A DNA stretch of 46,295 nucleotides. Source: Candidatus Omnitrophota bacterium. Lineage in GTDB: Bacteria > Omnitrophota > Gorgyraeia > Zapsychrales > Fredricksoniimonadaceae. The notes beneath the pieces are model-generated. The model ran no database searches, had not been told where the DNA came from, and was given only the letters and a program-made list of their open reading frames with translations. A program made the position numbers and the translations under genes. Shown piece by piece: positions 40,256 to 46,295 of this stretch (the first letter of the stretch is position 1; each line of letters opens with the position of its first letter). The stretch covers positions 1-46,295 of the forward strand of contig CAIUQE010000026.1 of assembly GCA_903901225.1 (NCBI GenBank), written 5' to 3'.

Positions 40256-41229
40256 TCATCTCCTGGAATATCACCAAAGCGTGCCAGTTAAAATGCCGCC
40301 ATTGTTATCGTGATGCCGGCACAAAGGAAAGTGATGAGTTGAACCCGGCGGAAGGGTTGAAGCTGATCGAGGAGATCGCCAGGGCGGGATTCAAGATCCT
40401 GATCCTCAGTGGCGGTGAGCCTTTGATGCGCGCGGATGTGTATGATCTGATCAGCCATGCCAAAAATCACGGCATGCGTCCCGTGCTGGGGACCAACGGG
40501 ATCATGATCGACCGGGCCGTGGCCCGTAAGCTCAAGGACGCCGGCCTTGTCCGGGCGGGCATAAGCCTCGACAGCACCGATGAGGCCGTGCATGATGATT
40601 TTCGCCAGGACATTGGCGCGTGGAAAGGCTCTATCGCGGGCATGAAGGCTTGCCTGGATGAAGGGCTGGACTTCCAGATCCATACGACTGTCACCAAATA
40701 TAATTACAAGGACGTGGAAAAGATCACGGACCTGGCCGTCACGCTTGGCGCGAAGGCCCATCATATTTTCTTTCTTGTTCCAACGGGGCGCGGCAAGAAC
40801 ATTTCCGCGGTCATCCCGTCGGATGATTATGAGGCGCTGTTGAAAAAGATCCTGAAGAAACAGGGAGAGGTGCCGATCGAGTTGAAGCCCGTGTGCGCGC
40901 CCCAGTTCGTGCCGCTGGCCCATGAAATGCAGGTGCCGACCCGTTTCCAGCGTGGATGCCTCGCGGGGCACAGCTATTGCTGTATTCTTCCCAACGGCGA
41001 CGTGCACCCATGCCCGTATTTTCCGGTGAAGGCGGGGAATGTGCGCCAGGAGCCTTTTGATGCCATGTGGAAGAGCAACCCTCTTTTCATTGAACTTCGC
41101 GACGCGAATTACACGGGGCAGTGCGGCGCGTGCGAACACAAGATATCGTGCGGAGGGTGCCGCGCCCGTGCTTACGCGGAATCAGGGGATTACATGGAAT
41201 TTGACCCTGAGTGCGTTTTTCATCATTAA
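40252..41229 (+). CDS. ahbD: AhbD-like radical SAM haem b synthase
   Basis: A 325-residue radical SAM/SPASM protein. CQLKCRHC near residue 11 binds the catalytic cluster, with LSGGEPLMR and GTNGIMI following. The C-terminal region has many Cys (GCLAGHSYCCILPNGDVHPC, CGACEHKISCGGCRARA, PECVF), the SPASM/twitch pattern for auxiliary clusters. AhbD converts Fe-coproporphyrin III to haem b by oxidative decarboxylation of two propionates, the final step of the sirohaem-dependent pathway. Its neighbours AhbC, AhbA and AhbB support this over PqqE- or NirJ-type functions. It begins ATGATC, overlapping the hemB stop. Confidence 0.88.
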   Translation: MIISWNITKACQLKCRHCYRDAGTKESDELNPAEGLKLIEEIARAGFKILILSGGEPLMRADVYDLISHAKNHGMRPVLGTNGIMIDRAVARKLKDAGLVRAGISLDSTDEAVHDDFRQDIGAWKGSIAGMKACLDEGLDFQIHTTVTKYNYKDVEKITDLAVTLGAKAHHIFFLVPTGRGKNISAVIPSDDYEALLKKILKKQGEVPIELKPVCAPQFVPLAHEMQVPTRFQRGCLAGHSYCCILPNGDVHPCPYFPVKAGNVRQEPFDAMWKSNPLFIELRDANYTGQCGACEHKISCGGCRARAYAESGDYMEFDPECVFHH

Positions 41230-41242
41230 GGATATTTGTTCA

Positions 41243-41692
41243 ATGCTTTCGGCCCGCGATAAAGACCTTATCAAAAAAATTCAGCCGGAGTTCCCTCTGA
41301 CGGAGCGGCCTTTTGCGGCCCTGGCTTCCCAGGCAGGGCTTTCGGAAGAAGCCGTGATCAAATTCTTCAAGAAACTGCAACGCGGCAAAGTCCTGCGGTA
41401 TATCGCGCCCATGTTCGACCTCAGGCAGATCGGCGTTGTCTCCAGCCTTGTGGCCATGAAGGTGCCGGTTCGCAAGCTCAAAGCCACCGTCAGGATCATC
41501 AACGCGTATCCCAACATCAGCCATAATTACCTGCGCGAAGACGCGTACAATGTCTGGTTCACGGTGAGTGCCGCGTCGGAAAAACGCCGGGCGGCGATCC
41601 TGGCCGAGATCCGCAAGAAGTCAGGCATTAACGATCTCTTGGATCTCAAGACCCGCAAGGTCTTTAAAAGCCGGGCGGTGTTTGACCTATGA
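41243..41692 (+). CDS. ahbA: Sirohaem decarboxylase subunit AhbA (Lrp/AsnC-like)
   Basis: A 149-residue protein with an Lrp/AsnC-like helix-turn-helix start (RDKDLIKKIQPEFPLTERPFAALASQAGLSEE) and a RAM-like second half containing NISHNYLREDAYNVWFTVSA, the conserved His/Tyr/Trp block of AhbA/NirD-type proteins. With AhbB it decarboxylates sirohaem to 12,18-didecarboxysirohaem; despite the fold it is an enzyme rather than a regulator in characterised systems. ATG at 41243 is the first start after the ahbD stop with an AAGGAT upstream. The stop overlaps the ahbB start as ATGA. Confidence 0.9.
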   Translation: MLSARDKDLIKKIQPEFPLTERPFAALASQAGLSEEAVIKFFKKLQRGKVLRYIAPMFDLRQIGVVSSLVAMKVPVRKLKATVRIINAYPNISHNYLREDAYNVWFTVSAASEKRRAAILAEIRKKSGINDLLDLKTRKVFKSRAVFDL

Positions 41693-42168
41693 CGAAGTTA
41701 ACCAAAGTCCCGAGGAAAGTCCTTTTCGCGTTGACTGAACCGATGGCGCTGGTTCCGGAACCCTATGCCGAGCCGGCCCGTCGCCTTGGTGTCAGTCAGA
41801 AGAAACTTATCGCGATGATCAAGGATTATGAGCAGCAGGGCATCATCCGCCGCATGGGCATTGTTTACGGGCATTTCAAGGTGGGGTACGCCAGCAATGC
41901 CCTTGTCGTCTGGAAGGTGGCGGAGTCAAAGATCGAAAAAACGGGCAAGTTGTTTTTCAAGGTGCCGGCGGTCACGCATTGTTACGCGCGTAATGCCTAT
42001 CCGCAATGGCCCTATAATCTTTACACGATGATCCATGCTAAAACACGGGAAGAATGCCGCGGCATTATCGAGGGGATGGCGCGTAGCTCTGGTATCACGG
42101 CATACAAGGCTTTGTTCACGGTGAAAGAATTCAAGAAGATCAAGAGCGACCTGCGGGAGATACTCTGA
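41689..42168 (+). CDS. ahbB: Sirohaem decarboxylase subunit AhbB (Lrp/AsnC-like)
   Basis: A 159-residue partner of AhbA. The helix-turn-helix part is EPYAEPARRLGVSQKKLIAMIKDY, and IIRRMGIVYGHFKVGYASNALVVWKV starts the second domain. The motif VTHCYARNAYPQWPYNLYTMIHAKT is the signature of AhbB/NirG-type subunits, with His and Tyr residues that hold sirohaem in the decarboxylase. It overlaps ahbA by ATGA and hemL by a shared base, so stoichiometric translation with AhbA is likely. Confidence 0.92.
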   Translation: MTKLTKVPRKVLFALTEPMALVPEPYAEPARRLGVSQKKLIAMIKDYEQQGIIRRMGIVYGHFKVGYASNALVVWKVAESKIEKTGKLFFKVPAVTHCYARNAYPQWPYNLYTMIHAKTREECRGIIEGMARSSGITAYKALFTVKEFKKIKSDLREIL

Positions 42169-43442
42169 TGCGAACGACTCGGTCAAAGGCGTTATACCAA
42201 CAGGCGTTGCGTTATTTTCCCGGCGGGGTCAATAGCCCTGTCCGCGCGTTCGGCTCCGTTGGCGGAAGCCCTTTGTTCATCAAGAAAGGCAAAGGGGCGA
42301 GGATCTGGGACGAGGACGGGAATTCCTATATTGATCTTGTGATGAGCTGGGGGGCTTTGTTGCTGGGCCACGCGCCGGCTGAGATAACGCGGGCGGTGGC
42401 CAGGGCGGCCGCGTCCGGTGCCAGTTTTGGCGCGCCGACGGGCGCGGAAACGGAACTGGCCGGTATTATTGCCCGCGCGGTCCCTTCCATCCAGAAGATG
42501 CGTTTTGTCAGTTCCGGTACGGAAGCCACGATGAGCGCGATCCGCCTTAGCCGCGGATTCACCGGGCGCGACAAGGTCATCAAATTTGACGGATGTTATC
42601 ATGGCCATGCGGACAGCCTTCTGGTCAAGGCCGGTTCCGGCGCGGCCACCCAGGGCATACCCGGGAGCGCCGGCGTGAGCGCGGCGATCAGCCGTGACAC
42701 CATTGTTTGCCCGTACAATGATATTGAATTCTTCCGTAACGTTGTCGCCAGGCAAGGTTCAAAGATCGCTTGCGTCATCATTGAACCGGTGGCGGCCAAC
42801 ATGGGCGTTGTTCTTCCGCGTGAGGGTTTTCTCGCCGAGGTGCGCCGGCTTACGGCCAGGAACGGGATCGTCCTTATTTTTGATGAAGTGATCACGGGGT
42901 TCCGCCTGCGCTTTGGCGGTGCGCAGGACCTTTTCAAGATCAAGCCGGACCTGACATGCCTGGGCAAGATCATCGGCGGCGGGTTGCCGATCGGCGCTTA
43001 CGGCGGCAGGAAAGATATCATGGACCATGTCGCGCCACTGGGTACGGTCTACCAGGCCGGGACCTTGTCGGGGAACCCTGTTGCCGTGGCCGCGGGGATC
43101 GCGAACCTGAAAGCTTTGGGTCAAAAGGATTACGGGGCGCTGGATAAGAAAGCCGAGGCCGTTTGCCGCGGGCTTCAGGAAGTTTTCAAACGCAAGCGCG
43201 CGGATGTCACGATCAACCGTTGCGGCTCCTTGTTCACCGTGTTCTTCACCACAGCACCGGTCAATGATTTTGCGAGTGCCAAGCACGCGGACGCGAAGCG
43301 GTACGCCCGGTATTTCTGGTCCATGCTGGAGCAAGGCGTGTACCTGCCGCCGTCGCAGTTCGAGGCGCAGTTCCTTTCGTTCAGCCATACGGACCGTGAC
43401 GTGGCGGCGGTCGTGGCCGCGGCTGCGGCGGGCGCGGCATAG
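42168..43442 (+). CDS. hemL: Glutamate-1-semialdehyde 2,1-aminomutase
   Basis: A 424-residue PLP enzyme that converts glutamate-1-semialdehyde, made by HemA, to 5-aminolevulinate. PLP is bound by K267 in CLGKIIGGGLPIGAYGG, and FDEVITGFRL carries the Asp that contacts the pyridine nitrogen. FPGGVNSPVRAFGSVGG at the N-terminus, SSGTEATMSAIRLSRG and FDGCYHGHADSLLVKAGSG are hallmark HemL motifs. It overlaps the ahbB stop by one base. Although it acts second in the pathway, it sits late in the operon. Confidence 0.97.
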   Translation: MRTTRSKALYQQALRYFPGGVNSPVRAFGSVGGSPLFIKKGKGARIWDEDGNSYIDLVMSWGALLLGHAPAEITRAVARAAASGASFGAPTGAETELAGIIARAVPSIQKMRFVSSGTEATMSAIRLSRGFTGRDKVIKFDGCYHGHADSLLVKAGSGAATQGIPGSAGVSAAISRDTIVCPYNDIEFFRNVVARQGSKIACVIIEPVAANMGVVLPREGFLAEVRRLTARNGIVLIFDEVITGFRLRFGGAQDLFKIKPDLTCLGKIIGGGLPIGAYGGRKDIMDHVAPLGTVYQAGTLSGNPVAVAAGIANLKALGQKDYGALDKKAEAVCRGLQEVFKRKRADVTINRCGSLFTVFFTTAPVNDFASAKHADAKRYARYFWSMLEQGVYLPPSQFEAQFLSFSHTDRDVAAVVAAAAAGAA

Positions 43443-43446
43443 GGCC

Positions 43447-43848
43447 ATGACGGATAATATCGGCAAAAACCATCCTGCGGGGTTTTATAGGACGACCCCG
43501 CGGGATATTTTTTTTATAGCATTGGTCCTGGCGGCCTGTGTATATTTTATTGTCCGTGATGGCGGGCGGCAGCCGGGGCCGGGACTGGTCCTGGTTTATC
43601 ATGGGAGCCAGTTGCTGAAAGAGGTCCCCCTGGAGAAAGATGAGACTTTCGCAGTCCTCGATGGGAGGATGCATGTGCAAGTGAGCCAGGGCAAGGCCAG
43701 GATACTGGACTCGGATTGCCTGCAACATATTTGCGTTCACACGGGGTGGATACGCCGCGCGGGCGAGACCATTGTCTGTGTTCCCAACCGCGTTTTAGTC
43801 GAGATAAAGTCCAGATCGCCGCAGCTCATTGACGCGGTGGCTTTTTAA
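43447..43848 (+). CDS. NusG domain II-containing membrane-anchored protein
   Basis: A 133-residue protein with one N-terminal membrane helix (IFFIALVLAACVYFIV, ~22-37) and an outward-facing NusG-domain-II-like fold: ARILDSDCLQHICVHTGWIRR and IVCVPNRVLVEIKS are the typical blocks, including a C-x4-C pair and another Cys. Such proteins, also known as DUF-type NusG_II proteins, commonly neighbour Gx transporters and ApbE, as here. They are not transcription factors. In some Gram-positive flavin-based extracellular electron transfer loci, as I recall, similar genes are present. It starts 4 bases after hemL and is probably co-transcribed. Confidence 0.85.
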   Translation: MTDNIGKNHPAGFYRTTPRDIFFIALVLAACVYFIVRDGGRQPGPGLVLVYHGSQLLKEVPLEKDETFAVLDGRMHVQVSQGKARILDSDCLQHICVHTGWIRRAGETIVCVPNRVLVEIKSRSPQLIDAVAF

Positions 43849-43856
43849 CGAGGCCT

Positions 43857-45056
43857 ATGCCAGAAGACAAAGACCATCTTCATCAAACAGCGCTCCTGGT
43901 CGCCATGGCTTGTGTCCTGCAGATCGCGGAATCGCTTATCCCGCATCCTGTGCCCGGGTTGCGCCTGGGGTTGGCCAATGTGATCACCCTGATCACGCTG
44001 GTGACCATGGGCTTCACCAGTGCCCTGGAAATAACCGTCCTGCGGACCATCCTCGGTTCTTTCATGACCGGGACGTTCATGGCGCCGGGATTCGTCCTGA
44101 GTTTCGCGGGCGGTGTGGCCAGCACCTGCGCCATGGGGTTGTTGTATCATGTGCCGGGGTTGGGGATGAGCATTGTGGGGATCAGTATCGCCGGGGCCCT
44201 TGTGCATAACCTTGCTCAAATTGGCGCGGCGTATTTGATCCTGGTCAGGCATCCGGGGATTTTTGTGTTTGTGCCGTGGTTGTGCATCGGCGCGGTTTTT
44301 GTGGGATGGCTGACGGGCGTTGTGGCCGGCAATGTGTGTTACGCGCTGAAAGAAGGCACCATCCGTCCAGCCCTGCCGCGGGCTCCTTTGTCGCATGAAA
44401 GCCTGTCATCGGGGCGCGGTCTTTATGCCGCGGGAGGTTCGTTCGTGCACGGGTTGAGCGCCGGGATGAAGATCGTCACGTTGATCATTATTTCCCTTGC
44501 CGTGCTTGTGATGAACGATCTGGTCGCTTACGCGTGGATCTTTTTGCTGATGCTTGGCATCGCTGCCGCGGCGAGAGCACCGCTGAGCTTTTTGCTGCTG
44601 ACCGCGCGACGATATATTTTCCTGGCGGTCATGGCGGGATTCTTGCCTGTGTTCGTGAATGCCTCAGGGTACGCGATCTTTCGTGTCGGCTTTTTGAACT
44701 TTACGCGTGAAGGCCTGGACGCGGGGGCTGTAATATTTTCCAGGATCATGCTGCTGGCCTTGTTCAGCGCCTTGCTGGCGCGCACCACGGCTCCACGTGA
44801 CCTTGGCCGGGCGCTCGGTGAAGGGTTAAGGCCGCTCAGGGGCATTGGTATTTCAGGCGAGCGGGTGGCCCGTGTCTTTGCTGATGCCTGGATGGCGATC
44901 CCTGTCTTTTGGGACATATCCAGGGATATTATCCGCGGCTTTGATCTGGGCAGGTTCAAGGACATTCGCGCTATTCCCGATGTGTTGAGCGCGTTCATGA
45001 CAAAATTTTATGTGGAAGCGTCAACCGTTGTTATCCCTGAAAAGGATGCGACATGA
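43857..45056 (+). CDS. Gx transporter family protein fused to an EcfT/CbiQ-like membrane domain
   Basis: A 399-residue integral membrane protein with two parts. Residues ~1-165 match the Gx transporter/Hpre_diP_synt_I family (ALLVAMACVLQIAESLIPHP, GLRLGLANVITLITLVTMGF), proteins annotated as heptaprenyl diphosphate synthase component I but built like substrate-binding S components of ECF transporters. Residues ~190-399 resemble the energy-coupling T component (CbiQ/EcfT): FVHGLSAGMKIVTLIIISL at its start and two Ala-rich segments such as RARTTAPRDLGRALGEGL-like ARTTAPRDLGRALGEGLRPL in the coupling region. No ECF ATPase is in the window. The neighbours (NusG domain II, ApbE) suggest a flavin- or redox-linked cargo, which is inference. 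Confidence 0.82.
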   Translation: MPEDKDHLHQTALLVAMACVLQIAESLIPHPVPGLRLGLANVITLITLVTMGFTSALEITVLRTILGSFMTGTFMAPGFVLSFAGGVASTCAMGLLYHVPGLGMSIVGISIAGALVHNLAQIGAAYLILVRHPGIFVFVPWLCIGAVFVGWLTGVVAGNVCYALKEGTIRPALPRAPLSHESLSSGRGLYAAGGSFVHGLSAGMKIVTLIIISLAVLVMNDLVAYAWIFLLMLGIAAAARAPLSFLLLTARRYIFLAVMAGFLPVFVNASGYAIFRVGFLNFTREGLDAGAVIFSRIMLLALFSALLARTTAPRDLGRALGEGLRPLRGIGISGERVARVFADAWMAIPVFWDISRDIIRGFDLGRFKDIRAIPDVLSAFMTKFYVEASTVVIPEKDAT

Positions 45057-46066
45057 GCACATTGCCGGGTCGTCCCAGGATGTTGTTGCTCTTTGTGGCC
45101 GTCGTTGTTTTGGCCGTGCTGGCGAAAGCTTACGCGGCTTTTAATTTTTACAGCGAGCAGCAGACCCGGTTCATGATGGATACGTACGTGAGCATTTCCG
45201 CGACGGGACGGCAGGATGTGGTGCCCGCGGCCGTAAGCGCGGCGCTCGACCGCGTGCAACAGATCGCGGTCAAGTTCAGCGCGCAGGATCCCAGGAGTCC
45301 GGTCTACGCTTTCAATCATGAAGGCAGGCCGCTGGCAGACAAGGAAATAGTGTCTCTCATTGGCCGTGGCCTTCAGATCAGCCAGGCATCGGGCGGCGCT
45401 TTTGACATGACCGTTGAACCCCTGGCCGAACTGTGGGGTTTTTATACCAAAGAGCCGCATCTTCCTGAGGACGCGGATATTCGCGCCGCACTCCAGGGTG
45501 TGGGGTTTCGTCATTTGTCGCTTAAAGACGGGATATTGACCAAAGACAGACCCGATGTGCGCATTGACCTGGGAGGCATTGCCAAAGGCTACGCGCTGGT
45601 CGAAGCGGTGAAAGTTCTCAGGACATTCGGCGTGACGTCCGCCATGGTCGATGCCGGCGGCGATGTTTATGTGCTGGGCAGGAAGGGCGCCCGGTTGTGG
45701 AATATCGGTATCCGCCAGCCGCGGGCCGAGGGGATCGTCGGTTATGTTTCTGTCCGTGATACCGCGGTCATGGGCGCGGGGGATTATGAAAGGTTCTTCA
45801 TCAAGGATGGCCGCCGGTACCATCATATTTTCAATCCTTCGACCGGTTATCCGACCGAAGGTGTCGCCTCGGTCACCTTGATCTGCGATGACCCTGTTGT
45901 GGGCCAGGCCTGGGGGAAGATCCCCTTTGTCCTTGGCCCCCACAAAGGCCTTGAAATCCTTTCAAGGATACCCGGCATGGACGTTATCATTATCCTTTCA
46001 TCCGGAGAGAGATTGTATTCCCAAAAGCTGCGCCATCCTTTGAAGGTCGACCCGCCACAACGCTGA
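45053..46066 (+). CDS. apbE: ApbE-like FAD:protein FMN transferase with altered metal-binding motif
   Basis: A 337-residue protein with an N-terminal membrane anchor (MLLLFVAVVVLAVLAKAYAAF) and an ApbE domain outside the membrane. MMDTYVSISATG, SGGAFDMTVEPLAELWGF, DLGGIAKGYALVEAV and DAGGDVYVLG match the FAD-binding core, and HHIFNPSTGYP is the usual HxxxPxTG motif. In the C-terminal motif, normally ADALATALFVLG-like with the Mg-binding Asp and Thr, this protein has VGQAWGKIPFVLG, so Asp becomes Gln and Thr becomes Lys. It may therefore use another metal arrangement or have lost activity. ApbE enzymes attach FMN to periplasmic redox proteins; no obvious FMN-binding target is in the window. 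It overlaps the Gx-EcfT gene by ATGA. Confidence 0.9.
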   Translation: MSTLPGRPRMLLLFVAVVVLAVLAKAYAAFNFYSEQQTRFMMDTYVSISATGRQDVVPAAVSAALDRVQQIAVKFSAQDPRSPVYAFNHEGRPLADKEIVSLIGRGLQISQASGGAFDMTVEPLAELWGFYTKEPHLPEDADIRAALQGVGFRHLSLKDGILTKDRPDVRIDLGGIAKGYALVEAVKVLRTFGVTSAMVDAGGDVYVLGRKGARLWNIGIRQPRAEGIVGYVSVRDTAVMGAGDYERFFIKDGRRYHHIFNPSTGYPTEGVASVTLICDDPVVGQAWGKIPFVLGPHKGLEILSRIPGMDVIIILSSGERLYSQKLRHPLKVDPPQR

Positions 46067-46085
46067 AAAATCTTTAGTCCTGACC

Positions 46086-46114
46086 TTGTTTTTCGTATTT
46101 TTATAGTTTATCTT
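46086..46114 (+). promoter_or_regulatory. Possible promoter reading out of the window
   Basis: TTGTTT (46086-46091), a 17-base spacer and TATCTT (46109-46114). The same -35 hexamer and spacing are proposed before the 19-heme cytochrome gene. A short hairpin GGGTT/AACCC follows at 46126-46140. No gene starts in the remaining ~150 bases. Confidence 0.35.
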
Positions 46115-46256
46115 TATAAACGGTGGGGTTCATTAAACCCGGATTTTAAGAAAAATGATAGTGTCAAAAGTTCTATGAAGAATGAGCGTGAATAAAGATG
46201 GTTCGTATGAAGAATCTGGATGTGTTGGGCTTTTAAGATTGGGTTAGTTTAGGAGC

Positions 46257-46281
46257 GTAGGGGCCGACCTTGTGTCGGCCC
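46257..46281 (+). repeat. Interspersed palindromic repeat, copy 3 (intergenic)
   Basis: GTAG, then GGGCCGAC, a CTTGT loop and GTCGGCCC: 8-bp stem, 5-base loop, same plan as the two copies inside the secreted modular protein. The loop is identical to copy 1; the stem differs by changes that keep pairing. Confidence 0.88.
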
Positions 46282-46295
46282 GAATGAGGCAAAAG

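Noticed and set aside
38073..41229. NirJ/haem d1 pathway as an alternative reading of the two radical SAM genes
   Set aside because: No nirS, nirF or nirN-like gene is present, and both AhbC- and AhbD-like proteins occur with an AhbAB pair, which fits haem b synthesis better.

Overview
The window reads as a stretch of a Gram-negative, Omnitrophota-like (OP3) bacterial chromosome. The best lineage clue is the 831-residue secreted protein at 16053-18548. Its N-terminus (signal peptide, then LPAPGTRLALSPVFAPP and a PFRFDFILDKGD motif) and its GGIDLNP-type C-terminal tail are, to my knowledge, typical of Omnitrophota. Every gene I accept lies on the + strand, and many neighbours overlap by ATGA, so most of the window is a few long co-oriented operons. 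Lineage is inferred from protein style; there is no rRNA gene here.

Region 1 (1-5410) is accessory: the 3' end of a phage terminase large subunit at the left edge, 0.7 kb of non-coding DNA full of short inverted and direct repeats with one strong terminator, then an unrecognised gene coupled to a TMTC-like GT-C/TPR membrane protein, a LamG-domain secreted protein and another unrecognised gene. Region 2 (5507-15953) is a lipid-use operon: FadJ-type fused hydratase/dehydrogenase, PaaK-like acyl-CoA ligase, thiolase, acyl-CoA dehydrogenase, a cNMP-binding/MinD-like/patatin fusion and an SDR-DUF2867 protein. Region 3 (16053-18548) is the Omnitrophota-type modular secreted protein, with a methyltransferase-like centre and in-frame palindromic repeats.

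Region 4 (18607-34817) is a dense respiratory island: a 19-heme cytochrome c fused to a b-type cytochrome membrane domain (CbcL-like layout), a small membrane protein, YjbQ, a monoheme cytochrome, a 7-heme NapC/NirT-like protein, a 9-heme membrane-anchored cytochrome, a Rieske protein, a b6-type cytochrome b, HemA, the System II cytochrome c maturation pair ResB/CcsA, a second monoheme cytochrome, an 8-heme DmsE/MtrA-like cytochrome and a 690-residue MtrB/PioB-like outer-membrane barrel. Together these suggest an electron path from the quinone pool through the periplasm to and across the outer membrane, i.e. extracellular electron transfer.

Region 5 (34928-46066) holds the rest of a siroheme-dependent haem b pathway: precorrin-2 dehydrogenase, HemC, CobA-HemD fusion, AhbC, HemB, AhbD, AhbA, AhbB and HemL. 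With HemA this covers glutamyl-tRNA to haem b. It is followed by a NusG-domain-II protein, a Gx-transporter/EcfT-like fusion and an ApbE-like protein. Haem supply, haem attachment and the haem-rich respiratory proteins are thus encoded side by side. The window closes with a short non-coding stretch carrying another copy of the palindromic repeat found inside the Region 3 gene.
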